In this document: positions 36,384 to 47,831 of the stretch, in pieces
How positions within the stretch are numbered: position 1 is the stretch's first letter
Layout: the number at the start of each line of letters is the position of its first letter
Source: Beroe forskalii
Taxonomy: Eukaryota; Ctenophora; Nuda; Beroida; Beroidae
Length of the DNA stretch: 64,000 nucleotides
Assembly (NCBI GenBank): GCA_011033025.1
Contig: WFMF01000228.1
Coordinates: 1 to 64,000, forward strand
Direction of reading: 5' to 3'
Translations under genes and position numbers: made by a program
Notes under the pieces: model-generated
The model's input: the letters and a program-made list of their open reading frames with translations, nothing else
Database searches by the model: none
What the model was told of the DNA's origin: nothing

Positions 36384-38384
36384 ACACGACACTGCAAAAG
36401 ACGATTAAGAAGAGTACAATGATAGTTGAAAACGTCAAACCTTCAAAGTAGTTATTACTATTATTTCGCTATTTGACCATGTTGATCATGAATTTCAAGT
36501 CTGAAGAGTATTAAAAATCTAATATGATTCATTCGAATTATATAACTGCAACTTTAGGTTTATAATTTTGATTATGGTTCTATAACACCATTGTAAATTG
36601 TTTATTATTTATTTACTTGAACTTACCAATCATTTATTTAGTTTTATTCAATTAATAATTTATCTGATTTTTTCCTGATTGAATCATTTTAGCATTTTTG
36701 TCCGGAGCGTCCGGAGAAATTGATATTTTCAAGTGTTGTAACAATAAGTTGATCTCATAATAATTTCATCTAAAAAATTTAAACAAATATTTATTTCGAG
36801 TTTCACTATGATAGTATTGATGAAAAACTTTTGAAAGCGAATTAATTGGGGTGCATATACTATCAGCTAATCAGAAAATCGAAAAAGATATTATCATGAA
36901 AAATGGAGAAAGCCATGAAAATTCATTTTATTTTTTGAATTGGCTATTTATGTAAATTGTTAATTGATTAATATGATACATATTTGATGTATATTATATG
37001 TGAAATACAATATATGATACATTTTTGATTATTATACCTTTATAAATTTCCGATTAACTTTATTTCTGCCATATCTTTAAATGGACCAACAAAAAGAGGC
37101 GATTTCATAAATGTGGGCCAAGTACAAACCTACTTTGCAGTATAAGGTAGGCTCTTTCAGTTAATTATACTGGGAAAAATAATATGCAAAATGGCCAACA
37201 ACGAAAATATCAATGGTAATTCGGCCACTTTTTGTTGACTAAAGAACCCACAGATAAGAAAAATAACTAACAATATGATCTAGGTTAAAACTAATTAATA
37301 TATTAATATTAATAAAACTGCTTAAAGTTGAAATTCAATAAAGATGAAATTGCAGAGGCGGTACTTTTCTGTCAAAAGCTTGTAGTATATCACATGCGCC
37401 ACATATTATAGTGGCGCAAATGCGGCGCCCGCAAAATATGCGCCTGGGCACGTCACCAATTCACCATTCAAAACCATGATAACGACATAACAACCACCCG
37501 CGAACTTTTCATGTGCATCATTTCGACATCTATATAAATATAAATATAGAGTACGTGCGTCGAGCAATATTGCAATTTAATAAAAGCTTGACACTGGAGC
37601 CACCATACGCTACTCTGCGAGAAACCATCTTATTTTATTGGGATTTTATTCTGTCACCCCGCGTTATATTGCACACGGCGGTATTACTACTGGTACTACT
37701 CAGACGGCCATTTTGCAATTTAACTCGAAGTTCCGGAGGTGTTTCGCTCCGTCCTTCAAATCCTTCTCTCTCGCACCAAATACACAGTTTTAATTTATAG
37801 TACACATTTATCTTGTGATCTATATACATCGTTATCTACATATTCGAAGAAAGATAAGACACGTGTATTGTATATCTCGGGATATACATATAACTATCTT
37901 CCCACACTCGAGTTGTGGTGAAGGTGTCTGAGTGACGATCTCATTTGGAGTACGTGTCCCGGAGCCGAGTAAAACATCATTTCCAGGCGCTCTTCCCTTT
38001 CTCAGCGACTTGCTGAGTATTTGGTAGGTTCCAATGATAGGGTACATTGATTGCAGTCTAAAATAGTCTAAAAACAGACCAAAACAGTCTAAAAACAGAC
38101 TTGCTTAGTATTTGGTAGGTTCCAATGATAGGGTACATTGATTTCAGTCTAAAAAAGTCTAAAATAGTCTAAAAACAGCCCAAAACAGTCTTAAAACAGA
38201 TTTGCTGAGTATTTGCAGTAGGTTCCAATGATAGGGTACATTGATTGCAGTCTAAAAACCGACCTAAGACAGTCTAAAAACAGTCTAAAATATTCTAAAA
38301 ACAGCCCAAAACAGTCCAATGGATCAACTTCTGTCATTTGACCAGCGACTGCTAAATTCCTGTTTAATTCCTGTTTTATAATAG
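36384..38384. other. AT-rich gap between the two receptor exon blocks
   Basis: About 2.0 kb with no exon I can support and no start codon that would begin the NIT cyclase. 36430-37360 is strongly AT-rich. A GTCACCAATTCACCATT repeat fragment lies at 37452, and the tandem repeat at 38015-38310 ends just before the next exon. It could be a long intron or an intergenic space. Confidence 0.45.
38015..38310 (+). repeat. Tandem repeat upstream of cyclase exon 1
   Basis: Three units of about 90-115 bases, each with TTGCTGAGTATTTG, TTCCAATGATAGGGTACATT and CAGTCTAAAA runs. Each unit contains an acceptor-like ATTG(A/C)AG|TCTAAAA. Confidence 0.85.
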
Positions 38385-41300
38385 ACCAAGTACTCGCAGG
38401 GAATCCACAAACTGTACCGGTCACGTAGAAAGATTCTCCCGAAAAGGAAGGGAGGGAAACGGAACCGCAAAAACTCTTCCACCTCGTCGAGTCTTAGCAT
38501 CGCCGCAGGTGAAAATATGCCCTCACTAAATTAGTTTTTAAATTTTAGTCTCTTATCTTCTCTTATGATGAATATCTTTTCACGTCTCGAACTGTGCAAC
38601 CACCTCGACTTCGTCTCGAAGGCATCAGCACAGCTCTCAAACTGAGAACTTGAGAATGTATTAATTTATCATAACCAACCCATCTTCAGGCTCGGTCAAC
38701 TCATGGGACAAAATACAGAATGACTTCAACGACATCGTCGACAGCGTTGTCAAAGATGACAAAGGCCTGGAGTACAAGACGAAGAGTCGGAACATCATCG
38801 TTTGCATCATCATTCCTATTCTAGCAGTGGTGTGCTACTCCTGCTACCATATCTACCAGGGCAACACGTCACATGGACAGAGCAAAGCAAACCACAACCT
38901 GGTGGGGAGTAGCCAACAGGTACAGTGTTTAAGGAATACTAATAGTAGTAGGTAGTGGTCGGCGGATGGCATTGAGTGGTGAAGCCATGAGATGACTTCA
39001 GCCGATCGATAATCATAATTTTAATTTCCATCTATCCTTGCCCCTGCAATCGTGGTTTTTCCGGTAGAGGACGCTCTAGCCAGGAGTGCAGAGGCAAGAA
39101 TAGGGACTGTTGGATACTTGGATATACTATATAGTCAGCTGCAGCAACGAAGTTTTTCAATTAAGCCAGAGCCCAAGAGAAATTGGAAAAATTTTCATCA
39201 ACCAGCGAATAGGGGTGCACATACTTATATTGTTATCACAAATCGGTGAAACTTGACAGGAATTAAATTCACACCTTCCTTCTGCAGTTCTCAAAAGCGG
39301 TAGAAAGCCTGAATGCTGAGATGTTGTGGACCATGATGTACATCTACGGAAGCTTGGATTACCCGGCCGTAGTAGTCAGTGATTTGAGGATCAAGAGTAA
39401 TCAGTCGTTAGGTAAGTGCCGTCGTGGTCGAGTACCCAGTCGTAAGGTGAGTCACTAGGTAACCACTAACCAGTCAGTGTCACTAGGTTACCATTCATTC
39501 AGTTATTATACTAGGTAACCAGTCACTGGGTAAGTGCCGTTGTGATCGGCGATTCAAGGATCAACAGCAACCAGTCATTAGGTGAGTTACTAGCCACTAG
39601 GAAAGCAGGCACTAGGTGAGTTACAAGGAAACAGTCTCAAGGTGAGTAAATAGGAAACCAGTGACCAGTCACAAGGTAACCAGTCCCTAGATAAGTTACT
39701 AGACAACACAGATGCAGCAACAATATAGGGTGTACGACGTTTGATCCCACATTTCATCTCAGGACACTAATTCATCCCTCCTTCCTGACCCTAAGACGTA
39801 ACTCTAACCCTCAAGCTATCCTGCTATCCATGTCCCTAACATTAATTGCTCAGAGATATGATATCACGAGATAAAGTGTCGTGAGATCAATGTCCGTTCC
39901 CCACGAAATTAAGTGTCGTGAAATCAATGTCCATTCTCCATGACCCTCCTTCCCCTCCTCAGCCCTGATATCCTCGTGGCCGGACACGCTGGAAACTAAC
40001 TACGCGGACATCTCCGAGTTTATCAGCGATCTGGAGCACCTCCGAGGGAAGATAGACGCTCAGCAGCTCAGAGCTGACGAGGCCTTCAAAGCGTACCACA
40101 CGATGATCAAGATAATCTACGAGGGGGTCATCCAGTCCCTCCAGGGAGGCTCCTTCTCTCTCGTGTGGAATACTCTGGTGAGTCATCCGTCGTAACACCG
40201 CAATCCAGCCCCTCTCATCACTCAGCACGTCAGCACATCGCACCCTCTCACATCATACCCTCTCATTGCACTATCTGACTTCTAAATCATAGTCTCAGCA
40301 ACCGAACCAACAGTACTCTGGTGAGAGCAGAGCCTGCGCCAAATCGCACAAAAAATCGTAATACCCTCTCAATTTGAGAGATCTGCAGATGAAGGCGAGA
40401 CGAAGTCGAGGCGTTTGCACAGCTCGTGTGGAATGCTCTGGTACAACTTTACAAGAAACTCAATAATATATTTTACATTACTTTTAACCTTCCTACAAAT
40501 ATTTATTTTTCAGGTTACGTACGAGACGATCATCTTCAGCAGATACCAGCTGTTTTTGATTGAAAGCGTGGGGGTGATGTACTTCATGAACGGCACCATC
40601 TCGGACGACATACATTCCTTGTTCATAGGCGCTTTGAAGGTTCATTTCTTATTTCAAAAGTTCAATTTAATACTTATCTGATCTCTTTCCTCATCAAACA
40701 ACTTAATTCAGTACTCAATCATCCAATATCCAGAAAATCTGGTACCAAAAAAGGCCCAAAACACAAATAACTGAATATTTCGTCAAAATAAATCCTACTT
40801 TTAGGGACTTGAGGTTTTTAGTAGTGTTATTCCTAACACTAGAAAATACGACAGAAGGGAAATAACATTTCAGCTACACGATTATTCGCTACAATTCTCT
40901 CAAATCTACGGTGGTGATACCATTCGATCGAAGATATACCAATCCCTCTTCAAATACAGGTACATGAAACTGAATTCATTATGTTGATCGAAATTTGATT
41001 AATTTCTTTTTTTCTGTCAACATTTTATCTACTCACGTACTCTGATTGATAATCATTTTTTTTATATTCGATTGTTTGTTAGTTTCCAAAACACCTAACT
41101 CGCTTTTCAGTGGTGACTTGAGGACCCTTCTAAAGCAAATCAGAAGTAATGCACCGGTTGAGCAGTCACACAAAATAGCCCTCTTCTGGATAAACATAGG
41201 AATGTCATACGATGAGGTGAGAAGGAGATTTTTGATTTCTTTTTTCTACCACCGACTGTAAGTGTATACTTGCTTTCAAATATACTAACTTCATTCTAAA

Positions 41301-44300
41301 CCAATCTAAAGGCTAAACCAATTGATGAAATATCAGTCACACATCTTATGGGTACTGATTTCCAAAACTCACGTCTCAGCATATCAAAGCAATCCAAGAT
41401 GCCGTTGCGGAGACGGTCAACGAGAAAATGATGAGTCTGATCAACAAAGCGATCCTGTACCAGTACGCTACTGAGGTGGTCCTGATCATCCTCTGTCTGG
41501 TGTTGTCAGTGTTCGCAGTTATTGACATCAGGAAGATTAAGCAGATTTACCTGTATCTCAAGGTAATAACTGAAGGCTATTCTAGCGTGAACTTTGCTCA
41601 TTCATAATTAAAACGGAAGACAGAAAGCAATGAGCATTTGTATAGTCAAAATATTACCAACAGAATAAAATATTCCCTGAAATTTTAGGCAAATTCTAAA
41701 TCTCTGAGAATGAATGAAGAATTCTCATTTAGTCAATAATTTTTTTCTCGTTCCTTCAGTCTCAAAGTGAACGGAACAAAGCCACGATGAAGGTTTTGAA
41801 GATGCAGAAAGACAAGTCAGAAGCCCTTCTGTTCCGGATGCTGCCCTACTGCGTGGTCAAGGAAATGAGGAGGTCTGACAGACGTGATCTAAAACCTATA
41901 ATAATCATGTCTATTATTCTAATGGTCGAAAGTATGTTCCCTTTTGACTAAAATTCTAATTGGCAGAAATTGGCAGAACTCTCTTAATGTGGTATACTTC
42001 CTCAATATAACAGGCAAATTTCCTTGTCTTAATCACACACATCTCCAACTCCACGTGCTAGCCCCCTCCAACCCACCCTCTAACCCCACTCCTAACCACA
42101 CCTATTTCTAACCCCTCCATCCCTCTTCTTACCACATCGTCCCTCTTCTAACCCCGCCATCCCTCTTGTAACCCAACTCCCTCTTCTTACCCCACCCTCC
42201 TCCGAGTTAGCTTCCCTCACCCAGGTGCAGGGAAGATATATAGGGGCATATTGAGTTGGGCAGCTACCAAAGTGTACTGTGTTTTATAGATGACAAATTT
42301 AACTTCCAGGTAGGATATAATCGTCCAATCGAGGCTATCAATCGAGTTACCGGTTTTTAACACACGGGGCAGAGCCGAGTGTTATAAGTTCCTAATAATG
42401 CCACGAGCAATTATCAAGGTTTGATCTTTCAGCGACTAGCAGCAAGGGATATGAGCCCGTTTGCTTACGTGCGGTTCCTAGAGGCTTTCTACATGAGGAT
42501 TGCAGAGGTGCTCGAGTCTCACAAGGTAACAACAGTTCAATCGTTGAACAAAGTAGGTTATTTTGGACTGATCATTCGAAAATCTGGAAATAGTTCACCT
42601 TTCTAAAGTAACTTATGGTACTAAATTTAGGTATGGTACCGATCAGTTTCAAAGTTTTCAACACGCTGACAAGTAACAAGGTGTGAACCCTTCATATGAC
42701 AATGCTTTTTTATGACTCATATTTGAAATTCCTATAGAAATTCCTTGTTATGTCACTCACTGCAACTCACCCACCAAGGTAAACGAGATCGAGACAGCTG
42801 CTGGAGAATGTCTCGTTGTGAGTGGGTTACCTGACCGGAGCAGCACCAGCAAGCATTGCTCTGAGGTGGGTCACGGCGGGTGATGACTAATTATCTGGAC
42901 AATTCAATACTAAGAGTTGGCTATGATTTTAAGATTTTTTCTAGGACCTTTCAAGCTTGTAGACTAAGAATAAAACTCCCTGATCTATATTATAACTCCC
43001 CCTTGATCCCCTGTTCAAATTTTAGATAACTTAACTTGGGCACAATCCCCGTTCTAACTTGATCCCCAATCCAGATGTTAGATAACTCCCCCTCAATCCC
43101 CGTTCTAACTTGCTCCCCTGTTCAGATGTTAGATAACTCCCCCACCCCCGTATTAACTTGATCCCCTTTTCAGATGTTTGATTCAATCCTCCTTTTAAGT
43201 TTTTAACTTGATCCTCTGTTCAGATAGCCCACACTGCCCTGGGACTCCGGAGCGTCATGTGCAGGGGTCTACAGCTCGGTGTTCACGGAGACTTCGTCTG
43301 TTTCCGGCTCATTCAGGGCATTGCTTCAGGTCATATATTCAAAACACAAAGCATTGATTCAGGTTTTATTTCAAAGCACAAAGCATTAGATTTCAGGTTA
43401 TATTTCAATGCACTTAGCATTGCTTCATGCTATATTTCAAAGCACAAAGCATTAGATATTAAATTTCAGTTTATTGACAATGAACCTCCTCGCAGGCCCC
43501 TGTGCCGCTGGTATCATAGGTGTCAAACTACCGAGATTCTGCGTATTTGGGGACACTGTCAACACAGCAGCCAGGATGAAATCCACTTGCTTGGGTAAGA
43601 GACGGGTGGGATATCAAATATGAATTAAATGCCGCGCGCGAAAAAATATGCGGTTATTTTTCCACAATTTGGCAGCTTGCACAGTGTTAATGACGTCATT
43701 GCGACCGCCTATTTATATTCTGAGCAATGAGCATATTATTAGTGCGAAAAATAATGAAATTTCAGTTTGATTGATTCATTGATCAACATTTGTCGCAGGA
43801 ATGAGGATTCAGATCACAGACATCTGCAGCATTATCTTGGAAGAAGGATTCGTGGTGACTAAGCGAGGAACTATATTTGTAAAAGTAAGACCATGAATAT
43901 CTCAAGGTTGACAAGCGTTAGAGTGAACGATTCAGATTATAGTGGTGTCACGGTTGAATGGCGTCTAGGATAACTGATGTAAAAGGTGACAGGTGTCAAG
44001 GTTGACTGGTGTCAAGGTTGACTGGTGTCAAGGTTGACTGGTGTCAAGGTTGACTGGTGTCAAGGTTGACTGGTGTCAAGGTTGACTGGTGTCAAGGTTG
44101 ACTGATGTCAAGGTTGACTGATGTCAAGGTTGACTGATGTCAAGGTTAAATGGTGCCAAGCCTATGATTGCAAGTGTCAAGGTTAACTGGTGCCTTGGTC
44201 AACTGGTCTCAAGGTTATGTCTACGTTATTACTGGTGTCAAGGTTAACTGGTGCCAAAGCTGAATGGTGTCATGGTAAACTAATGTCAAGGTTAACTGGT

Positions 44301-44571
44301 GTCAAGGTGAACTGGTGCCAAGGTTTTCTGGTGTCAGGTTGAAGTCTAAGTTTAATGGTGTCAAGGTTGACTGGTGTCAGTGAAATTAACGGGTATAGTG
44401 GATTTTACTCTACCACAATCAAACTTAATTTGTTCAATCAAACTGATTTTTTTTAATTTTCAGGGAAAGGGTGAAATGGAGACACATTGGCTGATCTCAG
44501 AACGAAACAGCAATCACGACTACGACGAAATACCTCGGCATGCTGGCAACAGCAACCAGAAAAAATCATGA
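38385..44571 (+). CDS. NIT-domain receptor guanylate cyclase (catalytically atypical)
   Basis: Fifteen exons: 38385-38508, 38690-38919, 39288-39411, 39963-40177, 40514-40639, 40874-40959, 41111-41216, 41380-41562, 41760-41924, 42433-42525, 42779-42865, 43224-43329, 43496-43594, 43799-43884, 44464-44571; 1938 nt, 645 aa, 5' end incomplete. Order: basic leader, TM1 (about 76-97), NIT-type ectodomain (about 118-365, helical, two-bundle style), TM2 (369-387), linker [14 protein letters not shown], class III cyclase domain (about 430-630; [39 protein letters not shown]). NIT domains sense nitrate/nitrite-like ligands; such receptors make cGMP. Guanylate-type residues E489 and C564 and the catalytic N571 and R575 are kept. 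Both metal Asp positions are changed (I450 and G493). Exon 9 ends at a weak donor (GTCGAA, in phase); the stronger GTATGT at 41932 is out of phase. No ATG before the NIT domain, so the start lies upstream, perhaps at 31859. Confidence 0.8.
39380..39720 (+). repeat. Decoy donor array in the third cyclase intron
   Basis: The exon 3 end GATCAAGAGTAATCAGTCGTTAG|GTAAGTGCCGT recurs as GATCAACAGCAACCAGTC..TTAG|GTGAGT near 39560. Around and after it lie about ten shorter units of CCAGTCACTAGGTAA or CTAGGTGAGT type, many of them good GT(A/G)AGT donors. Confidence 0.85.
40160..40445 (+). repeat. Repeated exon-end/donor segment in the fourth cyclase intron
   Basis: TCGTGTGGAATACTCTG|GTGAGT at the true exon end (40161-40183) recurs as AGTACTCTG|GTGAGAG near 40313 and as CTCGTGTGGAATGCTCTG|GTAC near 40424. 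Confidence 0.75.
42985..43223 (+). repeat. Acceptor-like tandem repeat ending at the true acceptor
   Basis: About five units of TAACTTGATCCCCTGTTCAG followed by ATGTTAGATAACTCCCCC. The last one, CTTGATCCTCTGTTCAG, is the real acceptor of exon 43224-43329. Each unit is a polypyrimidine tract plus AG. Confidence 0.85.
43312..43480 (+). repeat. Exon-end/donor segment repeated into the intron
   Basis: The true junction GGCATTGCTTCAG|GTCATAT is followed by three more units of GCATT..TTCA(G/T)G..TATTTCAAAGCACAAA at about 43350, 43386 and 43418, period about 33. Two keep CAG|GTTTTAT or CAG|GTTATAT. Confidence 0.85.
43984..44385 (+). repeat. CTGGTGTCAAGGTTGA minisatellite in the last cyclase intron
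   Basis: A 16-bp unit, regular from about 44004 to 44150 and degenerate beyond. It shares the TGGTGTCA core with the arrays at 1990, 11085 and 57041. Confidence 0.95.
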
Positions 44572-44714
44572 GATTACATTCAAAAAAACTTTACATATCT
44601 TATCCAATACTTAATTTACTAATCCAGGCAATATTTCCTGAGGAGGCATGCTGTAATAGTGTACTAATCGAAATAATTAAATGCAGATGATCGGAGCTAC
44701 TCGGACTTTTGGGT

Positions 44715-44860
44715 TTTTAAATCGACGGCGTATTTGCTTACCCATAGGATTCTGAAATCGATATGACATTGACCAATCAGCGCGCGAGTTAACGGGTCAA
44801 CTCGCGCACTGATTGGTCAAATGGACCTGTGGTTACGCTAAAACGCCGTCGATAATTGTT
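44715..44860. repeat. CCAAT foldback repeat
   Basis: The outer inverted ends TCGACGGCGT and ACGCCGTCGA enclose GACCAATCAGCGCGCGAGTT facing its complement at about 44795-44820. It is the most complete member of the family at 4935 and 53330. Confidence 0.9.
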
Positions 44861-44871
44861 ACGGGTTGTTC

Positions 44872-44877
44872 AATAAA
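44872..44877 (+). terminator. Candidate poly(A) signal of the cyclase gene
   Basis: AATAAA 300 bases after the TGA at 44571, just past the foldback repeat. Confidence 0.4.
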
Positions 44878-45477
44878 ATGGAGCAGAACCGACAACTTTT
44901 CGAGCGCAGTATACATTTTGGTTCCACGGATTCTATTGTTTCACATCGTTGAAACATCATTGTGCTAAAATTGATATCATTTCTTGCGCTGAGGCAAAAA
45001 ACACATTCAATCACATAAATTACGTTGGATCTAATTATGATGCAAAATTATGATGCGAAATTATGATGCGAAATTTGAAAATTTGGGATTTTTTCAAGAA
45101 ATCTCATAATTTTACGCCACCAAAATTACAATTATAGCCCATACAGATGTCCATTGTCCCTCCTTGTAGAACTTGAAGACTATACAATTTAGGAAGATTA
45201 TGGGTATGAACCATTTTAAATCTAAATAGCTTGAGAGGAATCAAGCCGTCTGAATTCGATTAAGTAACGAAGTTACGACTGATGCCTATTGCCTATTATA
45301 AATGTCTCGATATTTCTGCCTGTTACATTTTGTTACAATTTAATTTGTGATATGTTATAGTCATTATATTATGATGTGTGGTGATCATAAATTATTGTAT
45401 TATACTCACCATTTGTTGATTACTGAAACATGATTTTCAAATTGGTATAAGTAGGTACCTATGGATAAGATACTGAA

Positions 45478-45575
45478 ATCTGTTGTCAGACGTTGTCTGA
45501 CCCCTTCGCCTTGGGCGGGCGCGCGCGCGAAGCGCGCCGCGCGCGTCCGCCGCTTCAGACAACGTCTGACAAGAA
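45478..45575. repeat. CG-rich foldback
   Basis: TGTTGTCAGACGTTGTCTGA faces TCAGACAACGTCTGACAAG, with GCGCGCGCGC runs inside. It shares the CAGACGTTG border with the 9.5-kb and 22.8-kb foldbacks. Confidence 0.85.
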
Positions 45576-45609
45576 ATCTGTACCTATGGTGTCTCGACCT
45601 TTTGCGGAG

Positions 45610-45695
45610 CGGCAACGCGGCGTAATGGCGTATTACGACGCGCTTGGTTACTTAAAGTACCCAAGCGCGCCATAATACGCCGCGCTGAGCAAAGT
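45610..45695. repeat. Foldback GCGGCGTAATGGCGTATTA
   Basis: The left arm GCGGCGTAATGGCGTATTA (about 45617) pairs with TAATACGCCGC near 45680; the centre pairs CGCGCTTGGTTACTT with AAGTACCCAAGCGCG. The loop is minimal. Confidence 0.8.
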
Positions 45696-46147
45696 TGCGC
45701 GCTTACATGCGCCATAGACATGTCCCCCTCAGTTTTTGGTAGATTGTTGGAAAATTGATCAAAATTCAATGAAAAATCTAAAATTTGCGAAAAAAGAGTT
45801 AGGCTTCCATCTATGCACCACACTAGCCATGCGGGGCAGGGCCGTGATTTTATATCAGAGGAGGTGGGGGATGGTCAGGGTCTCAGGGCCCAAGGACCAT
45901 GAGCCCAATGCGTAGAACAATACCTCAATTGAGCAAGTGGGGGCTGGGGAGGCACGTATATTCTCTCCATGCATGTACTCAGTGTACCTACATATTCACT
46001 CAACATCAGTTGAGTGAGATACATAATCGAATAAAACAATCGCACACATTATAAACATGATAAAGTGATAAAGGAGTCGTTGTCCCCCTCCGTAATTGGA
46101 GCCACCTAACATTCTTCAACACACATACATACCTACACTGATAAATA

Positions 46148-46205
46148 TTAGGCGGTATGGCGTCATCAATTCACCATTAAAATCTCTGATAATGACGTCA
46201 GATTC
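46148..46205. repeat. TGACGTCA interrupted palindrome (dispersed family)
   Basis: Opposite orientation to the copy at 29619: TTAGGCGGTATGGCGTCATC, AATTCACCATT, then TGATAATGACGTCA. Confidence 0.7.
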
Positions 46206-46529
46206 TCACGCATACTATCAGGACGCAGCCCATAATATCATCCATTTGCGCCTGCGCGACCTCCAGCCTCCCATTCTACTTCCTATATATACGTTACATT
46301 GTGATATTGTTTCCTTCCTCGCATCACATTCCCCTTTCTTTGTGTGCTGATGTGCGCCTATTTTACCTACAAACCACAGAAGAGCTGATCAAACCATGCT
46401 CCTTTTATAATAGTTAGTAGGTAAAATACAAATCATTCACATTGTTTATTTTGCTCATGGGATATTTTGCTTGATCCTCGTTGCTCATTTTGATCTGAAT
46501 AGTTAACATACGTTCATGGACCATGAGGG

Positions 46530-46745
46530 ATATGCTAGGATGTTAAATACGTGAAAAAATCGCGAAAAAGTACGGCGTATTAGCCTCAGAAGAAAAATAC
46601 GCGTATTTTTCTCACAATACGTGGCTTCGAAATCTCAACACGGAGACTGAATAGGGGTTGTTAAATACGTGAAAAAGTACGCGCGCATTCGCTACCAAAT
46701 ACAATAAAACGATGGTATCGTAAACAATTAGAATGCGCGCGCGAC
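46530..46745. repeat. Foldback cluster related to the 136-bp palindrome
   Basis: Two copies of GTTAAATACGTGAAAAA (about 46541 and 46660) match the arm of 27348-27483. GCGCGCATTC near 46692 faces GAATGCGCGC near 46731. Confidence 0.65.
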
Positions 46746-46752
46746 CTATACT

Positions 46753-46797
46753 AAGTAAAATGAGCAACATATCCCGGATATGTTGCTCATTTTACTT
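46753..46797. repeat. 45-bp near-perfect palindrome
   Basis: Arms of 22 bases (AAGTAAAATGAGCAACATAT plus CC) with one central C and no mismatch seen. Confidence 0.95.
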
Positions 46798-47831
46798 GTA
46801 TTTAGATGTCAAATATAAGTAGACAGTACAAATAAAACCTTCATAGCAACAGTATTGTATTAGATTTGCTTCCGATTTTAAAGAAAATTGTCATGAAATT
46901 ATGCGAACCTATATCTTTACTGACTTCTACCCTGAAATTTCTGCGTTCGTCCTGTTTAATATTATGGTTAACTCTACCTGACCACCATGATTCATGAGCA
47001 ATCAGAGAAATCGTTAAATTGGATTTACTTTGATCTTAAATAAGTTTATAATCGTCTTGGTTCTGTCCACTAAGCTTAAATCGAACCCCTGTGATAAATG
47101 GAAGTTTAAAATGAAACGTACCTACTACAGCTTTAATTTCTCAAAGTCTGTGATATATTTTGATACTAATTTCGAGAAATATTTATGCTGGATAATAATT
47201 TTGGGGAAGGAAATTTTGAGGATGAAAATTTTGGGGGTTCGAAAATATGGGATTTTTTCAATATTTCGTAAGATGATGACGTCATATTTAATTTAACGGG
47301 TTGCGAAAATATAGGGATTTTAGCTTCTGAAAGAAAGTCAGTGATATTTTCATCAGTTTCACTCCCTAGCTTTCATTTCATTGAAAAATTTAATATATTT
47401 CATTTCCGGTGTCGTTACGGTCCAGACACTACGTCTTTGACACGTGGGGTATGTGACTCTTAACCTGGCAGTGCCTAGACTTGCACTTACCGCGAAATAA
47501 AGGTGCGGTTTGGAGACATATTATTATTACCAGATCACTTACATACTAAGAAACTGTCGGTATTCTCCCTATATTGTAGGAAAATTATGACAATTTTCTC
47601 ATTGATATGAAAACTGTGCGGATGCTGTCGAGATGAAGTCGAAGCGGTTGCACAGCACGAAAAGTGAGAAGGTATTTATTCTCGTTCCATTTTGTGGTCA
47701 AATAATGGTATGAGAACTTGAAGTATGGTGTATAAGGGTGCCCTGCGTCATATTATCAAGACGACCTGCGAAAAGAATACGCATATTTTTTTGCAGTTTT
47801 TCTATAATTCAGTGATTTCATTATTTTGGCG

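Noticed and set aside
37513-37800. 95-codon frame as first exon of the NIT cyclase
   Set aside because: AT-rich, no signal peptide or splice donor giving the needed phase 0 junction to 38385, and no similarity to the receptor.
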